In this document: positions 36,301-48,500 of the stretch, one piece after another
Numbering within the stretch: the first letter of the stretch is position 1
Layout of the letters: the number at the start of each line of letters is the position of its first letter
Source of the DNA: Clavelina lepadiformis
Taxonomy: Eukaryota > Chordata > Ascidiacea > Aplousobranchia > Clavelinidae
DNA: 64,000 bases
Reading direction: 5' to 3'
Assembly (NCBI RefSeq): GCF_947623445.1
Contig: NC_135246.1
Span: forward strand, 13,933,856 to 13,997,855
Notes under the pieces: model-generated
What the model was told of the DNA's origin: nothing
Database searches by the model: none
Seen by the model: only the letters and a program-made list of their open reading frames with translations
Position numbers and translations under genes: made by a program

Positions 36301-36523
36301 TGTTTTGGTTTCCGCGATTGTATATACCAAGAAAAATGCATTTAGCACTGGGAGCAGATTGCCTCGCGGGCCAAGGAAAACGATCTATCACAACGGGAGG
36401 AATTTAGAAGTAACAAAATTTAGTTTTTACTGCAAACAAAGCAACGTTGTGCTGCATTCGCGGAACTAATCAGGAGTGATGGAACGTTATATATCAACGA
36501 CCATTAAAATGTAAGTGATGAGC
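33357..36523. other. Intergenic DNA between AKAP7 and the sulfotransferase-like gene
   Basis: Apart from the MITE at 33963-34064, I see no supported feature. A 77-codon frame at 35529-35759 begins MSSSLTNELLLDDLFF and ends at a normal stop, but it has no recognisable family and no flanking exons. Confidence 0.4.
33963..34064. mobile_element. Short palindromic MITE family B, copy 2
   Basis: It starts gggtctagtgcagaagcgca and ends gttgtgcacttctacactac plus atcc, an imperfect inverted repeat of about 102 bp. The middle (atggcgtcacaatttcagga) matches the copy at 19478-19580 (atgacatcacaattcgagta). Confidence 0.7.
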
Positions 36524-38113
36524 CTAGCAAAACATAAAAGAGGCCATCACAGCGTTATAAGCAATGTAACCGATCCCACACGCAACTGCACAAAGGGACA
36601 TAGTTATTTCACGCTTAATTTGTCTGGCGCCTGGCTTCTCATCCGGCAAACTGTTTTTGAGGATTTCACCTTTCTTGTTTTTGTGAGGAAATGGCTCTTC
36701 CGGAATTTGACAACCCAGGAACTCACATAGAGAAGGCCAACCTTGTGAGCATTTATACACCAGCAATTGGTTCTTTGGCGCAACCTGCAAGAATAATAAT
36801 AGTTTTGTTTACAAAAACTCAACTTAGCCAAGTTCAAATTTCTGCGGCATGTCTCAAGTAGAAATGGATATTACAGAAACCGCGAGTCTATTCAGCTAAG
36901 TTAATCCGACTTTTTTGGTAAGCACAAGGTCATGTCTATGTGAAACGATAAAATCTCCTACACTCAACTAGAGTAAAACTACGTTCTAATTTACGGTTTT
37001 AAATGGTGAGTCACTCTGTATTTAGAAGATTAAGTGCTCGTTTGTGCAACGTTATATTTTGTCAACACAGACGCTGCAAACTCTTGCCTTCATTTAAGCA
37101 TTTTTGTCGGAGTTCGCTGGAAAATGATTTCTAAGAAACGCCGCGAAAACCTCACAAGTTTTTAAAGTTTTATGAGATAAACTTTTACTTGTTTGTATAT
37201 CCAGCGATAATCGCTGCGGTGACGTAACGTGGAGCGAAAGAGGTTTGGTATAGAGCAGCAATCTGTGTAATTATCAAACAAAGAGTAATCTTGCTGGCAT
37301 CATACCTGAAGCACTCTGGCGTTGTGGTTTCTGTAAGCGATCTTCAGCGATTGTTCATTCGGGACGTAAGTATGCCAGGGCGAAATTGGGACCGAACCAA
37401 AGGCGATGCGAACTGTCAAAATATTTACCTTATATAACCAACTTGATCATAAGAGCGTTGTCATTATTTTTGGTAACAAGATAACTTATCAGGTCCGGTT
37501 GTGATTTAGATTACCAAGATGTTACTACGACAAGATCAGATGAAAAAACATGCAATAATTAATTGGTTACACGATCGAGGACTTACTTCCGTTATTTAAA
37601 AAGTTTTGCAGTCTGGTGCAATGTGGTGACAACCTGCTTATGGTGCTGTAAAGACCGCAGTTGGCCAACATCTGCAGTTGCCTATGCATGCTTGTACACC
37701 ATTCTTCCTCAGTATCACGAACCATGAGCAAAATCTGCGAACAAGAAAGCTGGTGTTTAATTTGTTTCGATGATTCTATCACAAACTTTTCTCGCCTTCA
37801 ATTGGTTCCTTAAACCTTAAGGGTATATTACTGCACGATAAAATATCGGTTAATATTATACCTTGGCGTTCGGAAAAGCTTTCAGCATTTCTTCCCAATA
37901 GTAGCAGGCCGGAACGTCACATGTTGCGTCTACATTCTCATACATCTTCTTGAAGTCTTCCGGCGTTCCTCCGACCGTCATTATCTTCATCCATTCGTCG
38001 TAGCAAAAATCAAAATTTTCCTCCGCATCATAAACGCTGTAGCCAAGGGTTCTGAGAGCAGCAGTGATGCTTTTGGTGCCTGTCTTGGGCATTCCGGCCA
38101 CAATTATCTTCAT
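36524..38113 (-). CDS. Sulfotransferase-like P-loop protein with C-terminal membrane segment
   Basis: It belongs to the small sulfotransferase-type family (Sulfotransfer_4-like) common in marine invertebrates; the substrate is unknown. Four exons join in phase: 37862-38113, 37587-37734, 37306-37412 and 36524-36784, giving 255 residues. AGMPKTGTKSITAALRTLGY (6-25) is the P-loop that holds the 5'-phosphosulfate of PAPS. LLMVRDTEEEWCTSMHR holds the Arg and Ser expected to contact the 3'-phosphate. RIAFGSVPISPW, a YRNHN motif and LCEFLGCQIPEEPFPHKN complete the family pattern. The last 25 residues (SLCAVACGIGYIAYNAV...) form one hydrophobic helix, so the protein is probably tail-anchored in a membrane with its catalytic domain in the cytosol. 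No signal peptide is seen. Confidence 0.9.
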
Positions 38114-41100
38114 CGTTCCAAGTTATGTAAAGTTTAGATGTTACAAGTTGAACGCTTAAGAGCTGAATACAAAAGAACGGTTTTCAGTTGACTATATAAA
38201 GCATCCAGCGGGGAGAAAAAATCCCGCCCAGTTTTACGTTTTTCTTCTAGGAAACTACGTCATACGTGTTGTCGTTCTCAATTAAATCGAATAGATTAGC
38301 GCGTGAAACTCGAACAGGATGCGCTTAATCACAATAGCATTCCCAAAACCACGCAACTGATATTAAATCCGACTAAACTTGTAATTTTTCTAAAACTTTT
38401 TCGAAAGTATATTGTTTTAATTTGTGCCAGAAACCGACCATTCACTCACACGTCAAAACATAAATTTTCTCTGCTAATAAGAATGATGGCCAGCACGTGC
38501 GCTGGTGTCGTCAGCATGATTGTTCTTTAAATAAAGTTCCAGTGAAGTGAATCAAAATTTGTGCCTTTTGTGTGTGCTTCCTTCTAAATGTCAAAACTTT
38601 AGATCTCGAGATTAGATCGAATCGTTTTTGTGCAGGTCTCGCTGAGGTTTTCAGGTCAAAGTTTATGACCATAATCCCACGGCTGTAGTTTCTCGAAAAT
38701 CGGGCTTGTGATAGATAAGTTTACGTCCTATTATGGTAAAGTTTTATCAGGTTGACTACCAAAACCGCACAAGTCATGTACATGGCTAGTCACTGATAGT
38801 GTAAATATATTTACTGGCCTCGAATCTTGTAACTTACGTAAAGTGTGTTGCATAAGCCATACGCGCATTACGCAAGCGCAGCTAGTTGCGAAACGGGCGT
38901 AACTATACCAATCAAAATCGCAGAAAAATTTCCATTGTGTTTTGAAGTTCTTTATTTAGAGCACTATGATGGCTTCGAGCAGAAAAGTTTTCCTCGGTGT
39001 CATGTACAGTACATGCTTAAGTGGATTCGTATTTAATTAATCGCTCTTAATATTTCGTTCTATCTACGACCTTTTGTTCCATAGCCCTTGGTTGGGCTTT
39101 ACGTTGTTTCTTACTCGTATGCTTTTCTTTTTATTGTTGATATCGCGAAATGGGCTAAGAGAAATGGTGTTTCCTTGGAGAAGTCTTCCAGGAAAGAATA
39201 TTTTGAAATATTCAGGTTATAATCTATTCTAAGTTAATGCTTACACGTACACTTGACGCGCGGTTTAATGGAACGTTCTATAAATACATTTCTCTAGGAA
39301 CTAAGCCAGAGGGCGAATGGTTATTTTGCGCAGAAGTTTGTTAAGATTAAATCGCGACACCTCGCGTACCTAACAGTCTTTACGGCAATGCGATGATCTT
39401 GCCAAGAGAGAGAAAACGTAGGCTATAATAAAGGAATACTTTTGTTTAACTTCTGGTTCATTTAAGTTCATGCACTGCCAATGCTGCGACCGCATATACT
39501 GTATCGGTACTAAGATTCCTGAAATATCTCCGGTGGGCCAACTGTGAACTCGTTTGTACCAGTGATAAGAAGATTCCTTTCTTCGCTGAAAGACCGCAAA
39601 GACCTCGAAACAAGAAAACTCTAAGAAGAGCAGTTGAAAAAGTTTTCGAAAAATTCAGGCGCCGTCATCCTATCTAGAGATCTTGGAATTGATGATTTTA
39701 TGCTTTCCGGTAAGCGGGTTCTGTGGTTGTTCTGACTTTTAGATGGAGAGAATGTCGCACACAAAAAAACAAACACGAAATACGAAAAACTAGTTTATCA
39801 AAACTTCGAGAAAATTTCTTCCAGACACCAACTTTAAGTTACAATTATGACGTCATTATTTCATTACCAAATATACATTACATAACCAAGGCGCTTTACC
39901 TCAATCGCAAACACTTGTTCCCCTTGTACCGTGCGCGTCGTATCAATCGAAACACGTCATGTAATGAGCGCAAAGCCAATATTGACGACAAAATTATGTT
40001 TTGCGCCTTCCGAGAAATGTTTGGCAGCTGTATGTATCTTCTTAATTATCACTGCTTTCAATACAGTTCAAGGCGGTGCGTTCGTGTTCCTAGACCACTC
40101 ACCATTTGTTTTGACAACAACAGCGCAGTGTAAAGTAATGCCAGCTTTATATAACTTTATTAAAAACGTTTAAGCGGTCTTTTTCTCGATCTAATAATTT
40201 TCAAAAACAAAAAAATCACGATCAGCGTTTATGAGCTTGTCAAGTTTCCCCGCCATTTTTGACTTCAGCTCGCATACCGATGAAGTGTTTGTGGCGCTTT
40301 CCGCTGCTGAAGCTGTAAAGCGTGCAACTTGAATGAGATTACCTGCTGCTGTACCACATTGCTTTGCATTAACTTACCGCAAGTACGTTTGCTGTTGGGT
40401 GTATTATGTATGTTCGTTAGAGGCTTTAGTTATACGCTTTAGGGAATATCGATCACTGCCGTCAAATCCTAAAACAAAAGTATTTTACGATATATCTTGG
40501 CAGTAATGACGACCCCAAATATTATTTCAATTTTATATTATGGTTGGAAATTTTGACGACTTTCTTTAGCCGTTACCTATTTGACATTAACCGTTAGTAC
40601 CGACTATAACACTATAGCTGCCTTATTAATTGTAAATTAATTATTAACTCAGGCAAAACCACTTCTTATTTTTAAGAATCGGGGTGAAAATTGTTGTGTT
40701 AGTAAAATACGTGATGCTATAGCATGCTGCGCAGACTCCAACGTTTGTCGTAGAAATAAAATATTCGAGTATTAATATGATATAATAAGAGCAGCGCATT
40801 TCCATTTGTCGTTGGGTGATGATTAAAATATTTAGTTCCAATCTTTTTATTACATGTACGGTTTTGGCTAATGGTTAACAATATTTTATTTGCTTAGTGC
40901 ATTTGCCGGTAAGTGTCTAATATAGCTGGATAAACTTTCCCTGCCCTATATAGCCAATGAATAGCATAGTATTACGCAATCGTACTCGCAATAAGTGGCA
41001 ATGGTCGATGAGTACAAAAATGAAGCCTAATTTAAAGTATATGACATGCATGGAAAATCGTGTTCGACCGAAATAGACCACGGCTGTGAAAGAAAGTACC

Positions 41101-44100
41101 TATATGAACTCACTTAACCGCACTACACTTGTATAATGATCGCAAGACTATGAAATTACTTTAATGAAGCACTACAACCTAAACAAGCATTTAATTTACG
41201 GGATGAAAAGCAGGAACACTTCATGAAAAGATGCAGCAGAAAGCCGTCGTGAGATAATAATGTTATTCGTAACTTGTAAATTTAAGGATCTTAAACATGA
41301 CTTGTTATTTATTAAAAACTTTGTAGCATTTTAGCTCATCACCAAATATACTACATTTCATTTTCTACATGCCAAATATGCCGGGTGTCTTGTCATGCCT
41401 CCACATAACGCATGTGTCATACATAATGACGTAACGTGATGAATATGCTCCGCTTATGATGAACCTTCGGGCGCAAACCGGAATTAAGTTAGAAATTTTG
41501 TCATAAAATGCTGAAAAGAAATGCGGACAAACAAACAAAATGGGATCACGTATTTCAAGGTTTATCTAAGGTCATTATGATGCTGTTCCTACTGCGTCAT
41601 CTTTACAATATCACGTCAGTATCGCGTGCTTTGTTTGGGCATTTTGAGTATATCGGTAAATATGCACCAACCACAAAAGTACCGTCTGCGTCAGTTTGAT
41701 AAATTGCTGGTCAAATCACGATTTACTGATTTGCTGTATAGGTTTGGGTGTCAATTTTCTCTCAAGGAAAAGACGATACCTGTTTAAAGCTTTATATCTC
41801 TTAAGAACGTGCGTAGATGCTAACGAAATCCACCAAGTGCATCGTGCTGCTGTTTCGACGCAAACAGCGAGAATGTTTGAGTAAATTCTTGTGACATAAC
41901 ATAAAAGAATCATCCGAAAAGAATCATCCTATACAGTCAAGGTATAGGATGATGCAAATTAATACCAGCATGAAGAATTTAAATGCTTCAGTATGAAACA
42001 ACAACGTTTGAAATTGGTTGTAGCCCATATATGCCGTAAAAATGGGTTCGGTATTTTCCACTACTTTGATGCATAAGCGTAGCTGCGTTGTTACAATATA
42101 ATTTGACACTAAGCTGAATTTAAGCAGCGTAATTTTCTTGTACAAGCTTAAGATTAATATCTACCAAGGTTCAAAAAAAATTAAAAAACGCCAGATGAAA
42201 AGATCTGCTTTGAGGAAAAGCCGTAAATATTCAGTTTATTTCTGAAAGATTTTACTCGTATAAAGATACCACAAAGATCTGGCTTAACGATACCTAACGT
42301 ACACTAAAAGAAATGTAAATACTATATTCTTTGAAAGATTTTGAAGCGTAATTGAATAATTACCTTATCTTCTACAACACGATAGGCATAAAATATTTGT
42401 AACACGTTACGTTTGGAGTGAAATACGTGTCTGCAAGTACTACCACGTAAAATGACCGTCTCTGAACCGACCTGATCGTGATAATACTGCCCACAGTACT
42501 GTCCTTTTCCGTTTTGCTTTGTTCTAATGCTGGCGAAATATTTGCTCACATGCCTTTTACTTTTATCAAAGTCGTTCAATCCTTACAGATCTTTTGGTTG
42601 CTATGCTCGTTATGATTAAAAACAAATATACTTAAAATGTCCTTACCCTTAACAAAATTCCAGCTAGTTAAATGTTAACCTTTGTTGAAATCGAAGAGCT
42701 GCAATTTACACAACTATATAGTATAGGCGACATTAAAGTCAACTAGGTTCATACTGAAAATATACTGCGTTATTTGCTGCTATTTCCGTTCTTTCGTGAC
42801 GTGCTGTGTATAGCATTTTATTTTCACTGACACTATGTCGACCATCAAAAAAATAAGAGGAGAAAATTTGAAAAACATATTTACATTTTCTGCATTATTT
42901 CTTGTGGTCGAAATTTCGTGACGGTGAAGGCAGCAAAATGCAAATTACAGTGATGCAGACCAAAACCGTTGCCAACTTTTTACGAATTACGTCGAGAAAC
43001 ACTGGATGAAAGTCCCATGTCATTGCTGGTATTTCCTCATGGCGTGCCCGGACTAACTATTTTTTACAGATTAAACACGTTTATCTGAGTCGAGACCGCA
43101 AGCTTGGAGAGGATATACGGGTTCATTCTTGCAAAAACATGGTATGATTTTCTTCAAGTCATAAGTGTTTGCGACGTGTCGCATTTTCGTTCCGGGGATA
43201 AACAATCTTTCAAGTTGAAGACGTTTTTTCATGATGCCACACTTAGAATCATAGCGTAACAACTGCCCAACAAACTGTTGAGTCAGATGTATGTGTTAAC
43301 TAAGATCATCGGACTGAATAACGTTGCAGAAACATAAATAAGTGCGGATTTAACTTGATTAATAGCCACATCATTAAACCGCAATAACCTTTCTTCCCGC
43401 CAGTTGTCTGCTTTTTTCTCAGTACTACTAAAACTATAACACGGTTCAGTAACCTGGTTAATTATTATTCACAATCTTTTGGCTGCCTACCTTTCACAGC
43501 ATGATGCTTTGCTCTGTCGTAAGAATATTAAACAGACGCATAACTATTCAAATTTCATAAAAGAGTTTCTTCAATTCTCAACCCTCGTGCCGTGAAAGTT
43601 TTCCAGGAGCGTGTTTTGTAAAACTTAAACGATATCGACATTTCTACTTTTTTAATCATGGTTACAAAATTCTTACCTGAAGGGATGTCGTAATAACGTA
43701 TACGAACCTTGTGACATATACTCAGCACACTCAGTTCATGCTTAGCAGCTTATGCTATAGTGGACCAGGGTGTTAAACGAATAGTTAACCTGAATCTTAC
43801 CAGTTTCAGCGCATTTTTTTTCCGAATTTGAACCGGAACTAGAACCCAACATACTAAATTTTTTCGAACCCAAAACAAACTTGAATTAATGAAGAAAAAA
43901 ACACTGGAACTGGAGTCGAGTTTTTTAAGTGTAATAACGTTTTTCAAAAAACTATTGACAACTTATTTATGATTGTTAAGAGAGATGGGGGTAAGCAGCT
44001 ATATTCTTAAGGGAAAGTTGTCATAAGCTCTACATCTTTGTAAAAATATCGTGCTTTTTTGTAAATGCTGGGCGGTTTATATGGCTATATTCATACAATG

Positions 44101-45597
44101 CTTATATTATTGTATAATCAGAACTAATTTCAATAAAAAATTCCTATTTTGCTGTAGGAAATTTTACAGAAAACAAACTTTGAGTGAAATGAATATTATT
44201 TGTAATTACAATTCCTTGACAGTTGCAGAATGTAATTTTAATTGTGAATCCCACAAATTTGAGGTGGAAAAAGAAATTGTACTTTTTATAGGGTATAGGT
44301 CACTACTTATGTTTCTATAATATTGAAATTTCTGTAACAATTTTTGTATTTTCGTTTCCTAAATGTGCATTGTGCGACAAACAAGCTTAGACTTTGCCTT
44401 TGGACCACGGGTTAAATCTTAAACGCGTTACGAATGGAAAAAATTGATCACCATGGTTTTAGGCTCACACGCGTTTTTAATAGACTTGCATTGGTTGCCC
44501 GAATACATCTTCTTTTTGAAGCAAGTAGCTCAACAAAAAAGGTCAGGCATGTTTTGATTCTGACTGATTTGCCAGCACTAACGACTAAACAAAGAAAGAG
44601 GTTTGGAGTAGTGTTTAACTCCAGAAGGCTGCCGCAATAAGTGATCCAACGCGATACGTTGCGATTGTATCTTATTTTAGGCTCTTTACCGCTTCAAGTG
44701 TTGTGCTCTAAATGAATGTTCGACCACTAAGCTCTTTCATATCAAACCAATCTAGACTTAACTCAGGGACTTTCCCTTCAACGTCATTCCGAGACGAGAT
44801 TTTCCGGTTGAAGGACTTGCCAGCAGTGTTCCGTGAAGCAAAGCCCATACCAGCATAGTCTATTCTATAAGGACAGAAAGAATTGAGCTACAGCAGCTAC
44901 CAGGAAAGCGTAAACAACTCGGTAGTTTAGAATATATTGGCAACGCATGTGCAAACGGGAATGTTACACGTATAGATTTTCTGTTACACTTGTGTTATTT
45001 TCCGTTCCAGTTACCTGACAGTTTACTTCGTAATTCTATAAATTGTTTTCGTGTGATTTGTAAAGTTAATGGTTAACTTGAGAGTACTGAAAGCAAATCA
45101 AGTTGGGAGATACATATAGCTATAAGAGTGTATTATCCTACTCTACTATATGGTCGTTTTCCAGTAAAATGTTTCTGCTACGTTTACTCTTTCAGTCGTT
45201 GATAAAAAGTTCAGAACCAAATAAAAAATTTTGTGCGTCACAGTCTAACAAAGTTTTGCAACTATCCACTTTGGAGGTCTGACCATTTAGGTATATTGCA
45301 GATTACCTTGGATTAATATAATTAAGAAATGAAAATTTGCCGCGAAGTTTGCTGTTGAAAAAGTAACATTTGGTTTGTTTTGCAGCGCTATAAAAGAATG
45401 TAGATAAATTCTGCCTTTAGTGTCTAAAAAGAGTCCAGCTTTTTTACTTTGATATTAAGCGATGATAAGTGTGCTATGTAGTGGTTACAGCAAACGTTTG
45501 CAAAATTCCTAAGTTTGAGTGTATTTACAGTATTTCAACACTGCTAGCCGCAGTTACGAATAGGTATTAAATAGCATTGATTAAGAAAATAAGAACG
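38114..45597. other. Long stretch with no firm gene
   Basis: This 7.5-kb stretch separates the sulfotransferase-like gene from the TIR-Kelch gene. Open frames of up to 136 codons (39723-40133) show no domain. The best coding-like pieces are the two minus-strand frames described at 42364-43274. A 33-codon frame at about 40230-40331 (MSLSSFPAIFDFSS...) has no relatives I can name. No structured repeat was recognised. Confidence 0.4.
42364..43274 (-). CDS. Unidentified pair of exon-like frames
   Basis: Two minus-strand frames look like exons of one secreted protein, but I cannot name it. The first (43071-43274) follows a good acceptor (actcaacag) and reads FVGQLLRYDSKCGIMKK, later IIPCFCKNEPVYPLQACGLD. 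The second (about 42364-42579) contains GQYCGQYYHDQVGS and NVLQIFYAYRVVEDK, directly followed by a consensus donor (gtaatt). Cysteine content and the PCxC...YxL...GxDSD pattern are loosely like netrin/TIMP (NTR) domains, and the second piece is loosely CUB-like. Both comparisons are weak. No start exon or terminal exon was found, so this may be a relic. Confidence 0.25.
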
Positions 45598-48500
45598 ATG
45601 AACGTGTGGATTACTTTCTTTAACGAGTAAGCCTTACATTTACTGTGGAGAATATTACAGTTGTTGTAATCATTTCTGTGAAACCTGAAATTTGTTGTTC
45701 AAGTAAAATTTCAAGTTCGTTGTTTGACTGTTTTCTGATTTTGCTACAGTGCTGCTGTACCTCTTGTAACCTTAGCTGTGGTGCTTATTACTTCTACTAT
45801 CTTTTTGAGAAAATGTCTCCGCAAAGGTAAGCCAACGCAGCAAAAACTTGCAACTTTTTTTTTGTGATGTTTCGATTTTGGCCTGGTGAGACATTCATTT
45901 ACACGGCGTATATGCATTATCCTGTTTTAGGAAAGAAAATGGAAGAATTCTCGAAGAAGCCTCAAAAGGTAAAGGAAAAAGGCGTATGTAGACAGCGTGA
46001 TCTGTTTTGCTCCTAAACAAACTAAATGTGCAATAAAATCATTCACTTTTTATAGGCGATACAGGCTGAGGAAGTTGATGGGCCAATTCGTTCAACAGAT
46101 AAGTCTCATATCATGATAAGTTATAACTGGCAGGCTTCTCACAGACTGGCAAAGAAGGTGACCAAATATAACATTTTTCTGAGAAAACCTTGCATGAACT
46201 GTTCGCTCCATTGGCGTACGCAACTAACTACAGTAGGCCTACTTTTTACAAGTGAAGTGCCAGAGGTGGGCAGTCGGTACTTTGAAAGTACCGTCGGTAA
46301 CGGTACCGGTACTTGGCAAAAACTGTACCGACGGTTCCGGTATTCGGTACTATTTTAAAAGAGTAGTTCGATACTTTGTCCGTACTCGGTACCGGTACTT
46401 TTTGTGTAAAAGATGCTGCTGCAAATGCAATGTTTGCAGCAATTATGTCCTCGGTAAAGGTTTTATGTAACGTTAATCGCTTGCAATTTTACTTGACATT
46501 TCTAGATTAAAAAAGATCAACAAATGGTAAATTTAGTATTAAGGATTAATTACCATGTATTTTTGAAAACATACTTGTTAAAAGTTTGAAATTATCACGT
46601 GAAAAGTACCGAGTACCGGGACCGATTGAAATTTCTTGAAAAAAGTAATTCTGTACAGAGAATCGGTACTTTTTTTGAAAAGTACCGACGGTACCGGTAT
46701 CGGTACTGAAAAAGTAACGCTGTACAGTAATTCGGTACTATAGCACCGCGGTACTGCCCACCTATGTTAAGTGCCAACGAAAAAAAGGAGTTTTTTTAAC
46801 CCCAAAACAGTCCCTTTTCGTACGCCAACTTTTACCTTCAATAGTGTTTTACTCATCAGCATCACTAACAAGTTTTAACGGATTTTGTAGGTGTACGACA
46901 GATTACAGGAAAAAGATTATAATGTTTGGTTTGACCAAGGAAACTTGAAAGGCGCTCTTTATGAAAAGATGCAGGAAGCTGTTGACAATGCCTTCGTTAT
47001 TTTAATGTTCGTGTCAAAAAATTATGAAAACAGTGCTAACTGCAGACGAGAAGCTTTTTATGCCGCCGATATCAAGAAACCTATCATACCAATCCATGAA
47101 GACTATGAGCCACAGGGGAAACCAAAAGGAGTCCGTAAGTGTCCTTGGTTTCATTCTACAGTGAAAATAAGCTTAAAGGAAGATATGTGATATTAAGAAA
47201 TAAACAAAAAGATGTATAAAGTAGTAGGATTTGGGCTCAAACAGTGATAACAGGAATGCTATATGTTTCTAGGCCTTATCACAGCAGGTGAAATATACTA
47301 CAAATTCAACAATGACAATTTTGACGAAAATTTTGAAGAACTATGCAAAGGAATAAGTAAGTGCTAGCTGTAGGTAATGCACTTTGGGCTTTACAAATCT
47401 TTTAGAACGAATGTAAACATCAGAGGATGCCAGTAAAACATTTATTTAATTTTAGACGAAAAGATGTCGAAAAAGGAAATTTCCCCAAAAGAAAAAGCGA
47501 GTATGGTCTGGGTTTTTATTTTACATTCATAGACGTTAATAGGATTTGTTATAGATAGGCAATATGGTGACTTACATCTAAACACCAGCAAAGTAAATCG
47601 TCTCGGGTTTTGCATATTTAAAATTCCACTTTATTTTGGGCGTTAAGCGAGAAATTTAAATAAATTTGTGTATTAGCAAAGATTGCCTGGGTAAAACTTT
47701 ACAGTACAGTAAAATGTAGCGCATACTACTGTGTAGCTTTAGGTTTAGGCCAGCTCTGTCATTTTATACTGGATTGTTTATTATTTGTCATTGCTTGTGG
47801 GTAAACGAAAAATAAAATGCTAACCATTATAGCGTGATAAAATGACAAGTCCACCATTTTCTCTACCAGTCTATCGTGATCTGTGCTCAAGAGAGCAGAG
47901 TTAGACGATTGTTGTCACATACATTTGCAATCGCATAAAACTTTTGTCTAAATTATATTGACAGTGCGCGATTGGAGAATATTAATGCTTGGCGGACAAC
48001 CGAATGCTAGGAATGTTGTAGAAATATTCAACCTTAACGAAACTGAAACTGCAACTTATAAGGTAAAGTCATTTATACTTGCTTCCGCAAAACGGATTTA
48101 TGATTTATAGTTTGTAATACGGCGATAAAAAACAAATTCAAGTAACCATAAAATCGTTGTTTTTTGTCTGCAGAGTATACCCGAGAACCAAGGTATGAAA
48201 GCGGCTTGTTCAATTTTACTGAATCGTTGTGTTTACTTCATCGGCGGCTGCGAAATCAACAAGTTTGTAATGAAATCAAGCAAAGGCGTCCGTGTTCTTA
48301 ACTTGAAAGAAAAGAAGCCTGATTGGGCGAATGCTGAGAGCATGAACGAGGAACGGTGCTTCATGGGAGCTGCTGTGTTAAGAGGTGAGTCACGTAAGAA
48401 ATTAAAAGTTATAATTAACCGCACCAGCATCAGTATATTGTACAGTAAATTGTCAACGCAACGCGCGGCAAGGTCGGTATTAAAGGTATAACCACCAAAT

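Noticed and set aside
38190-38205. TATATAAA near the sulfotransferase-like start codon
   Set aside because: The TATA-like string reads correctly only on the plus strand, whereas the gene is on the minus strand, and such strings are frequent in this AT-rich DNA.
39723-40133. Open frame of 136 codons (+), with an overlapping 80-codon frame
   Set aside because: The composition looks random, there is no domain, and there are no phase-matched neighbouring exons. The two overlapping frames cannot both be real and neither has support.
45645-45826. Cys-rich reading frame in the first intron of the TIR-Kelch gene
   Set aside because: It has no ATG. The +1 frame of 45750-45826 gives a proper membrane helix that joins in phase to an ATG exon at 45598-45626 and to the TIR exons, which is a better explanation.
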